Shown: positions 32,862 to 42,129, counted from the first letter of the stretch. The stretch is 64,000 nt of DNA from Spongiactinospora sp. TRM90649 (GCF_029382225.1 NZ_JARLTC010000027.1:118666-182665); one strand, 5' to 3'. Numbers and translations: made by a program. Notes: generated by a model from the letters alone, not told the origin.

Positions 32862-34508
32862 ATGGAGGCTTCGAAGCACGCGGGCGACGTGGCCGTCGCC
32901 GTCGCCGGGTCCTACGGCGTCGAGACCATGTTCACCCTGTCCGGCGGTCACGTGTTCCCCCTGTACGACGGGGCGGTGCACGAGAAAATGCCGATCATGG
33001 ACGTCCGGCACGAGCAGAGCGCGGTCTTCGCGGCCGAGGCGACCGCCCGGCTGACCCGAAAGCCCGGCCTGGCCGTGCTCACCGCGGGCCCCGGGGTGAC
33101 CAACGGCGTCAGCGGCGTCACCACCGCGCGCTTCAACGGCTCCCCCGTCGTGGTCCTCGGCGGACGCGCCCCGCAGTCCCGCTGGGGCTCCGGCGCGCTC
33201 CAGGAGCTCGACCACCCGCCGCTGCTCGCCCCCGTCACCAAACTGTCGTTCACCGCCGGATCCGCCGACAGCGTCGGCCAGGACGTCGAGAGCGCCTTCC
33301 GCACCGCCATCGCCCCGCACCGCGGCCCGGTGTTCCTCGACTTCTACATGGACCACCTGTTCTCACCCGCCGCCGCGCACACCGTCGAGAAGCTGACCCC
33401 CTCGCCGCTCGAACCCGACCCCGAAGGGCTCGCGGGCATCGCCCGGCTGATCGCCGAGGCCGAGCGGCCCGTGCTGGTCCTCGGCTCCGACGTGTGGATG
33501 GACCGCGCAGAAGAGGCCGCCCGCGACTTCGCCGAGCAGTGGCGGCTGCCCGTGGTCCCCAACGGCCAGGGCAGGGGCATCCTGCCCGCCGGACACGAAC
33601 TGCTGGTCACCAGGGCCAGGGGCACCGCGTTCGGGCAGGCCGACCTGGTGATCGTGGCGGGCACGCCGCTCGACTTCCGGCTCGGCTACGGCTGGTTCGG
33701 CGGCAAGGACGGCGCGCCGCTCGCGCGGGTCGTCCACCTGGCCGACGCGCCGTCCCAGCTCGCCACCCACACCGGAACCTCCGGCACCGCCGCGGGCGAC
33801 CTCTCCCTGGTCTTCTGGGGCCTGGCCGCCGCCTGCGAGACCGCCGGAGTCGACCCGGCCTCCTACGCCCCCTGGACCACCAAGCTCGCCGACGCCGCCA
33901 AGGCCGCCATCGCGGGCGACGCCGAACTGCTCGCCTCCGCCGCCGACCCGATCCACCCCATGCGGATCTACGGCGAACTGAACCGGGTGCTCGACGACGA
34001 CGCCGTGGTGATCGGCGACGGCGGCGACTTCGTCTCCTACGCAGGGAAGTACGTCGAGCCCAGGCGTCCCGGCTGCTGGCTCGACCCCGGCCCCTACGGC
34101 TGCCTGGGCACCGGCCTCGGCTACGCCATCGCCGCCCGCCTGGCCAGGCCGTCCTCCCAGGTGGTGCTGCTGCTCGGCGACGGCGCGGCCGGGTTCTCGC
34201 TGATGGACGTCGACACCCTGGTGCGCCACCGGCTGCCGGTCGTGATGATCTGCGGCAACAACGGCGCGTGGGGGCTGGAGAAGCACCCGATGCGGATGCT
34301 CTACGGCTACGACGTCGCCGCCGACCTGCAGCCGAACTGCCGCTACGACCAGGTGGTGACCGCGCTCGGCGGCGGTGGCGAGCTGGTCACCTCCCCGGAC
34401 GAGATCGGTCCGGCGTTGCGCAGGGCGTTCGACTCCGGCGTGCCGTACATGGTCAATGTGGCCACCGACCCGGACATCGCCTACCCGCGCAACACCACCG
34501 GATTGTGA
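32862..34508 (+). CDS. ThDP-dependent acetolactate-synthase-like enzyme
   Basis: A 548-residue three-domain ThDP enzyme: Pyr domain (catalytic Glu in DVRHEQSAVFAAEATARL), central domain (ERPVLVLGSDVW) and PP domain with the GDG-to-NN ThDP motif (LLGDGAAGFSLMDVDTLVRH then VVMICGNNGAWG). It is usually annotated as acetolactate synthase large subunit, but no small regulatory subunit follows, and such orphan copies are often 2-hydroxyacyl-CoA lyase- or IlvG-like enzymes. Substrate therefore open. The gene appears leaderless and is convergent with the kinase gene. Confidence 0.8.
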   Translation: MEASKHAGDVAVAVAGSYGVETMFTLSGGHVFPLYDGAVHEKMPIMDVRHEQSAVFAAEATARLTRKPGLAVLTAGPGVTNGVSGVTTARFNGSPVVVLGGRAPQSRWGSGALQELDHPPLLAPVTKLSFTAGSADSVGQDVESAFRTAIAPHRGPVFLDFYMDHLFSPAAAHTVEKLTPSPLEPDPEGLAGIARLIAEAERPVLVLGSDVWMDRAEEAARDFAEQWRLPVVPNGQGRGILPAGHELLVTRARGTAFGQADLVIVAGTPLDFRLGYGWFGGKDGAPLARVVHLADAPSQLATHTGTSGTAAGDLSLVFWGLAAACETAGVDPASYAPWTTKLADAAKAAIAGDAELLASAADPIHPMRIYGELNRVLDDDAVVIGDGGDFVSYAGKYVEPRRPGCWLDPGPYGCLGTGLGYAIAARLARPSSQVVLLLGDGAAGFSLMDVDTLVRHRLPVVMICGNNGAWGLEKHPMRMLYGYDVAADLQPNCRYDQVVTALGGGGELVTSPDEIGPALRRAFDSGVPYMVNVATDPDIAYPRNTTGL

Positions 34509-34546
34509 GTTCGTTCTCGCCGACCGGTCTGAGCTTCGCCGGCCAA

Positions 34547-36457
34547 CTAGGGCTTGTCGGCGGGCACCTTGGGAGGAACCGGGGTCGCCGACGAGCTCGG
34601 GCCGGGTGAGGCGCAGCCGTTCTCGGGGTCGAACAGGATCATCACCGTCTTGTTCAGCTCCAGCTTGGCCCCGCCCGACGGGTCCTGATAGACGACGGTG
34701 TGGCAGGCCAGCACCTGCCCGCCGCCGTTGAGCTCCGCGCGCACCTTGAACCCGGCCGCCTGGATCGTCGAACGGGCCTCGGCGAGGGTGAGACCGCCGA
34801 CATCGGGCACCGGCCGCTTCGGTTTCGGCGTCGGGGTGGGCGTGGGCGTCGGAGTGGGAGTCGGTTTCGGCGTCGGAGTGGGAGTCGGGGTGGGAGTGGG
34901 GGTCCGCTCCCGCCTGGTCGGCTCCTCTGACGCCTCGGCCCTCACCCTCGTCGGCTTGATCTCCTCTTCCTTCATGGTGTTCGTCGGCGAGGCCAGCGGG
35001 CCCGTGCTCGGGTCCTCCGTCTTCTCTCCGCCCTGCCAGACGATCTCCTTGGTGTCGCCGGGGTCGGGCGACGAGAAGTCGGCCAGCGCGACCGAGACGC
35101 CGCCGACGCACAGCACGCCCGCCGCGACGGCGACGCTGAGCAGCCCCACCCGGCGCTTGCCCGCGGGCGCGCGCCTTCGCCCGCCGCCACCGCCGCCGGA
35201 GACGGCGGTGGGCGGACCGGAGCCACTCGGGACACCCTGCGCCACAACGCCCCCAGGAGGCCCGTGCGCGGGCGAGGCGGACGTCGCCGCCGTAAGCGGC
35301 CCGTCTTCGCGCGCGGGCGGGTAGGAGCCCGTTGAGGGGCGCGCGTAGGCATCGCCCTGATGGCCGTAGGCGCCGGGGTGCTCGCTGTAGGCCCCCGTGG
35401 ACGGCCCGCCGAAGGTCGGCTGCTCGCCGTATGCGTTGTCGGCGTACGAGTTGTCGCCGTATGCGTTGTCGGCGTAGGCGTTGTCGGCGTAGGCGTTGTC
35501 GGCGTAGGCGCCCGAGTGCTCGGCGTATCCGCCGGGATGCTCACTGTAGGCGCCGGTCGACGGCGGTTCCGCCAGGGCGGGTGGCGGGAGCTGCGTGGGA
35601 GAGCCGGCCGTCCCCTGTGGCTCGTGCGCCGCCGCGGCCGCCTGCCGCGCCGCGTCGCTCATCTCCGCCGCGTCGCGGAACCGGCGCGCCGGATCCTTCG
35701 AGAGAGCCTTCTCCACCAGCCGCCGCACCGAAGCCGGAACATCGGCGGGCAGTGGCGGCGGCGCCTCCCTGATGTGCTTGAGCGCGATCGTCACCGGAGT
35801 GTCGCCGTCGAACGGCCGGTGCCCCGCGAGGCACTCGTAGGCGACCACGCCCAGCGCGTAGATGTCGACCGCCGGAGTGACCGGCGCGCCCTCGGCCTGC
35901 TCGGGCGCGCAGTAGGCGGCGGTGCCGAGCACCATCCCCGCGTCGGTGAGACGGCTCGCCGCGTCAGCGCGCGCGATGCCGAAGTCGGTCAGTACCAGCG
36001 TGCCGTCGGCACGGACCATCAGGTTGCCCGGCTTGATGTCGCGGTGCACGATCCCCTGTCCGTGCACCGCCTGCATCGCCGAGGCGGCCTGCGCGATGAG
36101 GTCCATCGCCGACTCCGGGGCGATCCGCCCCAGCCGCGCCAGCAGCCGGTCGAGCGGCTCGCCGTCGACGAACTTCATCACCAGATACGTCTGGGCCCCC
36201 GCGCCCGGTACCTGGTCCACGCCGTAGTCGTAGACATCGACCACACCTGGATGGTTGATCGTGGCCATCGCCCGCGCCTCGTTGCGGAAGCGCGTCATGA
36301 ACCCCGGATCGTCGGTGTGGACCGGCAGCAGCACCTTGACGGCCACGGTCCGCGCGAGGACCACGTCCTCCCCACGCCACACCTCACCCATGCCGCCGGC
36401 GCCGATGCGGGCGTCCAGGCGATACCGCCCCGCCAGCGTCGTCCCTTGGGCCACCAT
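34547..36457 (-). CDS. PknB-type Ser/Thr kinase with one PASTA domain
   Basis: A 636-residue membrane kinase. Catalytic domain about 10-270: glycine loop IGAGGMGEVWRGED, Lys in VAVKVLLP, catalytic loop HRDIKPGNLM, LTDFGIARAD, then GTAAYCAPEQ. A long linker follows with an unusual YADNA/YGDNS tandem repeat (coding bases about 35420-35516). One TM helix (VGLLSVAVAAGVLCVGGVSV) leads to a Thr-Pro repeat stalk (about 34828-34906) and a single PASTA domain (VPDVGGLTLAEARSTIQAAG). PASTA domains sense cell-wall fragments. ATG 36457 is used; the longer in-frame start (36583) adds unconserved residues. Confidence 0.9.
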   Translation of the reverse strand: MVAQGTTLAGRYRLDARIGAGGMGEVWRGEDVVLARTVAVKVLLPVHTDDPGFMTRFRNEARAMATINHPGVVDVYDYGVDQVPGAGAQTYLVMKFVDGEPLDRLLARLGRIAPESAMDLIAQAASAMQAVHGQGIVHRDIKPGNLMVRADGTLVLTDFGIARADAASRLTDAGMVLGTAAYCAPEQAEGAPVTPAVDIYALGVVAYECLAGHRPFDGDTPVTIALKHIREAPPPLPADVPASVRRLVEKALSKDPARRFRDAAEMSDAARQAAAAAHEPQGTAGSPTQLPPPALAEPPSTGAYSEHPGGYAEHSGAYADNAYADNAYADNAYGDNSYADNAYGEQPTFGGPSTGAYSEHPGAYGHQGDAYARPSTGSYPPAREDGPLTAATSASPAHGPPGGVVAQGVPSGSGPPTAVSGGGGGGRRRAPAGKRRVGLLSVAVAAGVLCVGGVSVALADFSSPDPGDTKEIVWQGGEKTEDPSTGPLASPTNTMKEEEIKPTRVRAEASEEPTRRERTPTPTPTPTPTPKPTPTPTPTPTPTPKPKRPVPDVGGLTLAEARSTIQAAGFKVRAELNGGGQVLACHTVVYQDPSGGAKLELNKTVMILFDPENGCASPGPSSSATPVPPKVPADKP

Positions 36458-36810
36458 GGTTCCCCCGTTACCCCCTGTCGCGTCAGACCTCTCCCACCCC
36501 AGGATTTTCCAACAAAGCGGATTAGTATCGCGGGGAGATAACAGCCGGGTCACGAAACCCGGTGAGCGTGCGATCCGTCTCACCCGCGGGGTTGCCGATT
36601 TCCCAATAGGTGGTAAAGGGTAAGGCGTCGATCAGCCTACTCTCATCCCATGCCCCGCGCAGCCCGGCCGTCCAACCTCCGGGCGTCACCGCTCGATCAT
36701 CCCGCATCGCGGCCCGGCACGTGGCGGCATTTCGCGTCCTGGCCCATTCGGGGGGCACGGCGGGGCTCCGGCCGCCCCGCCTGCGGGGGCGGCGATCTAA
36801 ACTGGCCCGC
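36458..36810. other. Divergent intergenic region, no gene
   Basis: 353 bp between the kinase and the thioesterase genes. It holds an AT-richer patch (36500-36545), a short CCGGGT / ACCCGG hairpin (36545-36562) and no open frame with good bias. The kinase promoter must lie here; the thioesterase -10 is at 36798. Confidence 0.45.
36798..36803 (+). promoter_or_regulatory. Leaderless-type -10 (TAAACT) for thioesterase
   Basis: TAAACT, seven bases, ATG 36811, with no ribosome-binding site. Confidence 0.5.
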
Positions 36811-37191
36811 ATGACGCTGGCCCCGGGACTGCGCGCCGAAATACTCATCATGGTCGAGCGCGAGGACACCGCGGTGCGGCTGGGCAGCGGCGACGTGCCG
36901 GTGCTCGGCACCCCGCGCCTGCTCGCCATCGCCGAGGCGGTGACCGTCCGCGCCGTCGAGGGACACCTGGCCCCCGGCCAGACCAGCGTGGGCACCCGCG
37001 TCGAACTCGACCACCTCGCCGCGAGCCCGGTCGGCGCGCACGTCATGGTGAGCGCCGAGCTGACGGAGGTGGACGGCAGGCGGCTGGTCTTCGAGTTCAC
37101 CGCCCGCGAGAAGGAGGTGCCCGTGGGCACGGGCACCATCGAGCGGGCCGTCGTGGACCGCGAGAGATTCCTCGGCCGCCTCGCCCGCTGA
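36811..37191 (+). CDS. Hot-dog thioesterase (FlK-like)
   Basis: A 126-residue single hot-dog domain. The pattern VLGTPRLLAIAEAVTVRAVE with HLAPGQTSVGTRVELDHLAA, then VSAELTEVDGRRLVFEFTAR, matches the fluoroacetyl-CoA thioesterase-like group in which Thr, Glu and His form the active site. Most members are general acyl-CoA thioesterases rather than fluoroacetate-specific, and specificity here is unknown. It lies next to the biotin-dependent carboxylase genes (convergent), so an acyl-CoA role is plausible. Confidence 0.82.
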   Translation: MTLAPGLRAEILIMVEREDTAVRLGSGDVPVLGTPRLLAIAEAVTVRAVEGHLAPGQTSVGTRVELDHLAASPVGAHVMVSAELTEVDGRRLVFEFTAREKEVPVGTGTIERAVVDRERFLGRLAR

Positions 37192-37240
37192 GTCGTCCGT
37201 CTGGCCGGAACGGATCACCCGGCTGGACGGATCAGTCGTC

Positions 37241-37456
37241 TCACTCGTCGATCAGGGCGATCAGGTCGCCCTCCTGGACCACGTCGCCCTCGGCGACCTT
37301 GATCTGTGCGACCACTCCGGGGTCCTCGGCCAGGACCGGGATCTCCATCTTCATGGACTCCAGGATGACGAGGGTGTCGCCCTCGTCGACGGTGTCGCCC
37401 TCGGCGGCGATGACCTTCCAGACGTTCGCCACCATCTCCGCGCGTACTTCTGCCAC
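37241..37456 (-). CDS. Biotin carboxyl carrier protein (71 residues)
   Basis: A stand-alone biotinyl domain. The biotin Lys is K36 in LESMKMEIPV, flanked by the Gly turns VDEGDTLVI and VQEGDLIALID. It is the size and type of mycobacterial TB7.3. It would shuttle carboxyl-biotin between the biotin carboxylase encoded just upstream and a carboxyltransferase elsewhere. The gap to that gene is 39 bp on the same strand, so one operon. GGAAGG precedes ATG 37456. Confidence 0.93.
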   Translation of the reverse strand: MAEVRAEMVANVWKVIAAEGDTVDEGDTLVILESMKMEIPVLAEDPGVVAQIKVAEGDVVQEGDLIALIDE

Positions 37457-37495
37457 TGGACTGCTTCCTTCCTCTAATCCAACTCTGCCACGCTG

Positions 37496-38824
37496 CTATC
37501 GCATGCGAGACACCAGGCCGGTGTCGTAGTCGCCGCCGGCGAACTCGGGGTGGTCCAGAAGCTCGGCGCAGAACGGGAGGTTGTTCTTGGGGCCCACGAC
37601 GGTGAAGTCGGCGACGGCCCGCCGGGCGCGCTCCAACGCCTCTTCGCGGGTCTCGCCGTACACGCAGAGTTTGGCCATCAGCGGGTCGTAGAACGGCGTG
37701 ACGATGTTGCCCTCGGCGTATCCGGAGTCGACGCGCACGCCGTCGCCCGACGGCTCCTTCCACACGCCGATCTTCCCGGGGCCGGGGAAGAAACGCTTGG
37801 GGTCCTCGGCGTACACGCGGAACTCGAAGGCGTGCCCGCGCGGCGCGGGGATCGGGCCGAAGTCCGCCCCGGCCGCGATCCTGAGCTGGGCCTCCACCAG
37901 GTCGATCCCGGTGACCAGCTCGGTGACGGGGTGCTCCACCTGAAGGCGGGTGTTCATCTCAAGGAAGACGAAGTCCTGCTTCTCCGCGTCGACCAGGCAC
38001 TCGACCGTGCCCGCGCCCCGGTAGCCGACGGCCTCACCGGCGCGCACGGCGGCGGCGAGCATCCGCTCGCGCAGCTCGGCGGTGATCCCCGGGGACGGCG
38101 ACTCCTCCACGACCTTCTGGTGGCGGCGCTGAACCGAGCAGTCGCGCTCGCCGACGGCGACCACACGCCCGTCGGCCAGGCCGAGGATCTGCACCTCGAC
38201 GTGGCGGGCGCGCTCGATGTACCGCTCCAGGAGGATCGCCGGACCGCCACCGGACCGCGCCGCCGCGCGGGAGGCCGCCTCGAACGCCTTGACCAGGCCC
38301 TCCTCGTCACGGGCCACGCCCATGCCGATACCGCCGCCTCCGCCCGCGGTCTTCACCATGACCGGGTAACCGATCCCGGCGGCGGCCACGACGGCCTGCT
38401 CCACCTCGGTCACCGGCATGCGCGTCCCCGCGGCCACCGGCACCCCGGCCTGCTCCATCAGGTTCCGCGCGTTGATCTTGTCGCCCATCCGCTCGATCGC
38501 GTCGGCGGACGGACCGATCCACGTCAGCCCCGCCTTCTCCACGGCCCGCGCGAAATCGGCCCGCTCGGCGAGAAACCCGTACCCGGGATGGACGGCCTGC
38601 GCCCCCGTGATCCGCGCGGCGTCCAGCACGCGCTCGACATCGAGGTAACTCTGCCTCGGATCGGCGGGACCGAGTAACACGGCGTCATCCGCCTCCCGCA
38701 CGTACGGCAGGTCGGCATCGGCCTCGGAATACACCGCCACGGCCCGGAGACCCGTCCGGCGGACAGTGCGAATGATCCGCCGGGCGATCTCACCCCGGTT
38801 GGCGACCAACACGGACTCGAACAC
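37496..38824 (-). CDS. accC: Biotin carboxylase subunit (AccC-like)
   Basis: A 442-residue ATP-grasp enzyme carboxylating biotin on the carrier protein. N-terminal FESVLVANRGEIARRIIRTV, AVHPGYGFLAERADFARAVE, ATP loop KTAGGGGGIGMGVARDEEG, EILG-type metal site VEVQILGL, catalytic FLEMNTRLQVEHPVTELVTG and FEFRVYAEDP. It lacks a fused carrier domain, which is the separate 71-residue gene downstream. This is the stand-alone bacterial form, and with the carrier forms an acyl-CoA carboxylase module whose carboxyltransferase is not in the window. Confidence 0.93.
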   Translation of the reverse strand: MFESVLVANRGEIARRIIRTVRRTGLRAVAVYSEADADLPYVREADDAVLLGPADPRQSYLDVERVLDAARITGAQAVHPGYGFLAERADFARAVEKAGLTWIGPSADAIERMGDKINARNLMEQAGVPVAAGTRMPVTEVEQAVVAAAGIGYPVMVKTAGGGGGIGMGVARDEEGLVKAFEAASRAAARSGGGPAILLERYIERARHVEVQILGLADGRVVAVGERDCSVQRRHQKVVEESPSPGITAELRERMLAAAVRAGEAVGYRGAGTVECLVDAEKQDFVFLEMNTRLQVEHPVTELVTGIDLVEAQLRIAAGADFGPIPAPRGHAFEFRVYAEDPKRFFPGPGKIGVWKEPSGDGVRVDSGYAEGNIVTPFYDPLMAKLCVYGETREEALERARRAVADFTVVGPKNNLPFCAELLDHPEFAGGDYDTGLVSRMR

Positions 38825-39490
38825 CTGACGGACTCCTTCTCATCGAGGCGACGCGGCGAATCCAACGGCTCCCCACTTTAGGACCGCCAACCTGTGGAAC
38901 CTTTCCTCCAAAACCACCGTTCCAACGGGCACCTTCTGTAGGTTTCCTACAGTGTTCAACCAAGCCCACCCCACTCCCCCCAGTTAGACCCCACCCCGTC
39001 CCGCCGCACTGGCGCGCCCTACCGGGCGCCCAATGGGCCCACGGGGATGCCTGGCCGTCATCCCTGGGGCAGGGCGTACCCAATCGCCCTCGTCCGCTCA
39101 GGTGATCTTCCCGAGGTCGGACTCCGCCGGCCGGACATCGGGAACCGGGACCGATCGGCCGTCCGATGGCCCGCACCTTGTAGAGGGTGGCGGTGCATAT
39201 CCGCACCGCCCAGGACGCCCCGTCCAGGCGGCCAGCAGGTTGAACCACCACGGTCCCGTGTACGCCCTGGACAGCAGTCAGGTGTCCGGCCTTGTCATCA
39301 CGTCCAGGTGATCCACGGGCGGCGACAGCGTCGGGCGGAGCCCGACACAAGAGCGGCGTCCGGGCGGAGCGAGGGCGATTGGGTACACGGCCGCACCACT
39401 GACGGCGGCCAGGTGTCCTGTACGTCGGGGCTGGGGCGTGTGCGGGGACCGCTGACGGCGGCCAGGCGTTCCGTGGGGTGTGAGGGGTGG
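38825..39490. other. Gene-free stretch with repeats
   Basis: About 660 bp without a credible gene. A 17-bp inverted repeat flanks the middle part (39076-39092 and 39370-39386). Several short CAGGTG-TCC/ATCC-like copies occur, and two longer near-identical copies (CTGACGGCGGCCAGG) stand at about 39400 and 39450. The stretch before 39000 is AT-richer and likely holds the accC promoter. The rest looks like relic or structured non-coding DNA of unknown origin. Confidence 0.5.
39076..39386. repeat. Inverted repeat pair, 17 bp arms
   Basis: GTACCCAATCGCCCTCG at 39076-39092 is exactly repeated as its reverse complement at 39370-39386, enclosing 277 bp with no gene. This could be the ends of a small non-autonomous element or a cruciform. 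No target-site duplication was found by eye. Confidence 0.55.
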
Positions 39491-40774
39491 TCAGAGGCGG
39501 TGGAGGGGAGTGAGGCGGTCGATTACGTGGGACATGGCGTCTACTACGTCGGGGTCGAATTCGGTGCCGGCGCCGACGCGGAGGCGTTCGAGGGCGGCGG
39601 CGGCGCGGTCGCGGTCGGTGGAGCCGCCGACCAGGTCGTCGTAGGCGTTGGCGGCCTTGATGATGCGGCTGGCCAATGGGGGCTTGTCGGCGCACGGTTC
39701 GCACTGGCGGCGGACGACCTCGGCGACGGAGCCGAGCACGCCCGTCTGCCGGATCACCTCCGCGCCCAGTTCGGCGATGCGGGCGGACTGTTCGCGCCCG
39801 GCGAGGACGGTGGCCCCGCCCGGGATGGGGTCGCGCAGCGAGAGCTGGCCGATGTCGTGCATGAGCGCGGCGTATTCGAGTTCGAGCAGTTCGGACTCGG
39901 CCATGCCGAGTTCGCGGCCCACGGCGACGGCCAGGTGGCTGACGCGGCGGGAGTGGCCGGGCTCGACGTAGCCGCCGACCTCGGTGACCCGTGACAGGGC
40001 GCGCACGGTCTGCAGATAGGTGGCCCGGATCCCCGCGTACTTGCGGAAGGCGACCTGTGTGACCAGCAGCGGCGCGGCGAACACCAGCAGGGCCGCCATG
40101 TCCATGCTGTGCGCGGCCAGGACCAGCAGGATGCCCGATGCGGCGACGGCCGCCCCCAACGGCGCCGCCATGCGTAATTCGTCGCGCACCGCGACGGCGA
40201 GCGCGGTGCGGACCTGGTCGGCGCGGAGCATCGCGGCGATCACGATGTCGGCGAGCATGGACACCATGATCATGATGGCCATCACGCCGAGCGCCGGGGT
40301 CCAGGTCTGGGTGGCGCCCTTGGTCAGGTCGTGCAGCGGCCCGGCCAGCGGGCGGAAGGCCATGGCCAGCAGGGCGCCGGTGAGCAGCCGGCGGGCCATG
40401 GCGTCGAGCCTCGGCGTACGGCCGACCGCCAGGTGCGGCAGCGCGCCCGCCACCATGCCCACCGCGAGCACGGCCACGACCTGCAGCGCGGAGTGCCCGA
40501 CCGGCCGTCCGCCCATGTCGAGCAGCAGGGTGTAGCCGAGCGCGGCGGCGGTGCCGATGGGCGCGACCTCGCGTTTGCCCGGCATGGTGAGCCGGGCCAG
40601 TTCCCCGGTGGCGATCAGCGCGCCGAAGCCGACGGCGATCGGCGGGTCGAGCAGGCCGACGGCGGCGGTGTGGGCGATTCCGGCGATGGAGACGAGCCCG
40701 GCGGCGCAGATCAGCAGCAACTGGCCGGAGTCGAGTCGTTGCCAGGACGGCGGCGGCGTGACGGCCCCGGTCAC
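39491..40774 (-). CDS. Membrane HD-domain protein, degenerate HD-GYP
   Basis: A 427-residue protein. About six N-terminal hydrophobic segments (for example LLLICAAGLVSIAGIAHTAA and VVAVLAVGMVAGALPHLAVG) precede an HD domain with GHSRRVSHLAVAVGRELG and ALMHDIGQLSLRDP. The canonical HD-GYP has HDIGK and, later, HHE..DGxGYP; here the Lys is Gln and the GYP block is replaced by RRQCEPCADKPPLASR. Cyclic di-GMP hydrolysis is therefore doubtful. GTG 40774 overlaps the upstream HD-GYP gene stop by 4 bp, so the two are made together; the degenerate one may regulate or partner the active one. Confidence 0.78.
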   Translation of the reverse strand: MTGAVTPPPSWQRLDSGQLLLICAAGLVSIAGIAHTAAVGLLDPPIAVGFGALIATGELARLTMPGKREVAPIGTAAALGYTLLLDMGGRPVGHSALQVVAVLAVGMVAGALPHLAVGRTPRLDAMARRLLTGALLAMAFRPLAGPLHDLTKGATQTWTPALGVMAIMIMVSMLADIVIAAMLRADQVRTALAVAVRDELRMAAPLGAAVAASGILLVLAAHSMDMAALLVFAAPLLVTQVAFRKYAGIRATYLQTVRALSRVTEVGGYVEPGHSRRVSHLAVAVGRELGMAESELLELEYAALMHDIGQLSLRDPIPGGATVLAGREQSARIAELGAEVIRQTGVLGSVAEVVRRQCEPCADKPPLASRIIKAANAYDDLVGGSTDRDRAAAALERLRVGAGTEFDPDVVDAMSHVIDRLTPLHRL

Positions 40775-42120
40775 CGGTCCGACACCACCTGGATGGGCAT
40801 CGTCGGGTCGTCGTGGTCCTTGAGCGTGGTCTCGGCCTCGTCGTCCGGCGGGGCGGCGGGGGCGCGTTGCGGCGGATTCCATCCGTCGCGCTCGATGGCC
40901 CGCACGAACGCGGTCACCATCACCGGGTCGAACTGTTTGCCCGCGCCTTTGCGCAGTTCGTCCATCGCGACGGGCACGGACCTGGCGACGCGGTAGCAGC
41001 GGTCGGAGGTGATGGAGTCGAACGCGTCGGCGACCGCGATGATGCGGGCGAACTCCGGGATCTCGCCCGCGGCCAGCCCCATCGGGTAGCCGGTGCCGTC
41101 GTGCTTCTCATGGTGGTGCATGATCCCCGCGAACGCCTCGTCGAGGAAGTCGATGCCCTGCACGATCTCCAGGCCGCGCATCGGGTGGAGCTGGATGGCG
41201 GCGAACTCCTCCTCGGTGAGCGGGCCGTCCTTCTGCAGCACCTTGGTGGGGACGCCGAGTTTGCCGACGTCGTGCAGCATTCCCGCGTATCGGATCGCGC
41301 GCAGCCGTTCGGGCCCCATGCCGATCTCCTCGGCGATCATCGTGGACGCCAATGAGACCCGGGTGCAGTGGCCCCGGGTGTAGTAGTCCTTGGTCTCCAC
41401 CGCCTGGCACAGCGCGGCGATGGTCGCGTCGTAGGAGCGCTGTTGCGCCCAGTACTGGCCGAAGGCCCAGCGGGCCACGAACAGCGGCAGCAGCACCAGC
41501 ACCGCGGAGATCGACTGCACGGTGGCCCACAGCCCGGCGATCAGCAGGCCGAACGTGGCGTAGCCCAGGTAGGAGACCAGGAGCTGGGCCATGCCGCGCA
41601 GTGGCACCCGTTCGATCTGACCGGCCAGGGAGAGCATGATCGCGATGAGCGCGAAGTTGAGCGGAACGTAGACCGCCGCCGCCCCGGCGAACGGCATGAT
41701 CAGGTCGTCGAACCCGGCGATGCGCGGCACGCCCTGCTGCCCGCCGAGCCGCAGGTAGGTCTCGCCCGCGGCATAGCCGCAGATCGCGAACTGCGCGCCG
41801 TTGTAGAGGCGCTTGGTCAGCGCCAGGCCGGGCCGGACGCTGAAGACGGCGGTCATGCCGACCAGCGCCGCGCCCTCCGGACCGACGAGCACGACGGCGG
41901 CCAGCGCCGCCGAGAAGCTCACCGAGATCGCGGCCTGGCGCACGTTGAGCAGCGCCGGGACGGATTCACAGACCAGGAACAGCAGGCCCAGCACGAGCAG
42001 GGCCGGCCAGTCGGGCCGGTCGAACCGGCCGCCCACGAAAACCCCATGAACGACCAGGGCCACCGCCCCGACGATCACGGCCCCCAAATAGAACCTGGCA
42101 ACCCACGGCAGTCCACGCAA
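40771..42120 (-). CDS. Membrane HD-GYP domain protein (canonical)
   Basis: A 449-residue protein. Residues about 10-230 carry multiple hydrophobic helices of a MASE-like sensory region (FYLGAVIVGAVALVVHGVFV; WPALLVLGLLFLVCESV; VLVLLPLFVARWAFG). The HD-GYP domain follows: YTRGHCTRVSLASTMIAEEI, MLHDVGKLGVPTKVLQKDG, IMHHHEKHDGTGYPMGLAAG and IAVADAFDSITSDRCYR, all metal ligands present. It should degrade cyclic di-GMP or a related dinucleotide. TTG 42120 is the start; TAGGGT nine bases upstream and no ribosome-binding site suggest a leaderless message. Confidence 0.87.
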   Translation of the reverse strand: MRGLPWVARFYLGAVIVGAVALVVHGVFVGGRFDRPDWPALLVLGLLFLVCESVPALLNVRQAAISVSFSAALAAVVLVGPEGAALVGMTAVFSVRPGLALTKRLYNGAQFAICGYAAGETYLRLGGQQGVPRIAGFDDLIMPFAGAAAVYVPLNFALIAIMLSLAGQIERVPLRGMAQLLVSYLGYATFGLLIAGLWATVQSISAVLVLLPLFVARWAFGQYWAQQRSYDATIAALCQAVETKDYYTRGHCTRVSLASTMIAEEIGMGPERLRAIRYAGMLHDVGKLGVPTKVLQKDGPLTEEEFAAIQLHPMRGLEIVQGIDFLDEAFAGIMHHHEKHDGTGYPMGLAAGEIPEFARIIAVADAFDSITSDRCYRVARSVPVAMDELRKGAGKQFDPVMVTAFVRAIERDGWNPPQRAPAAPPDDEAETTLKDHDDPTMPIQVVSDR

Positions 42121-42129
42121 TGCGGCCCC

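Noticed and set aside
35420..35516. Short direct repeats that might suggest a CRISPR-like array
   Set aside because: Units are contiguous 15-bp codon repeats inside the kinase frame with no spacers.
36530..36600. Structured-looking leader that might be a riboswitch
   Set aside because: Only one 6-bp hairpin is clear and no conserved riboswitch core words could be matched; it also lies between divergent genes.
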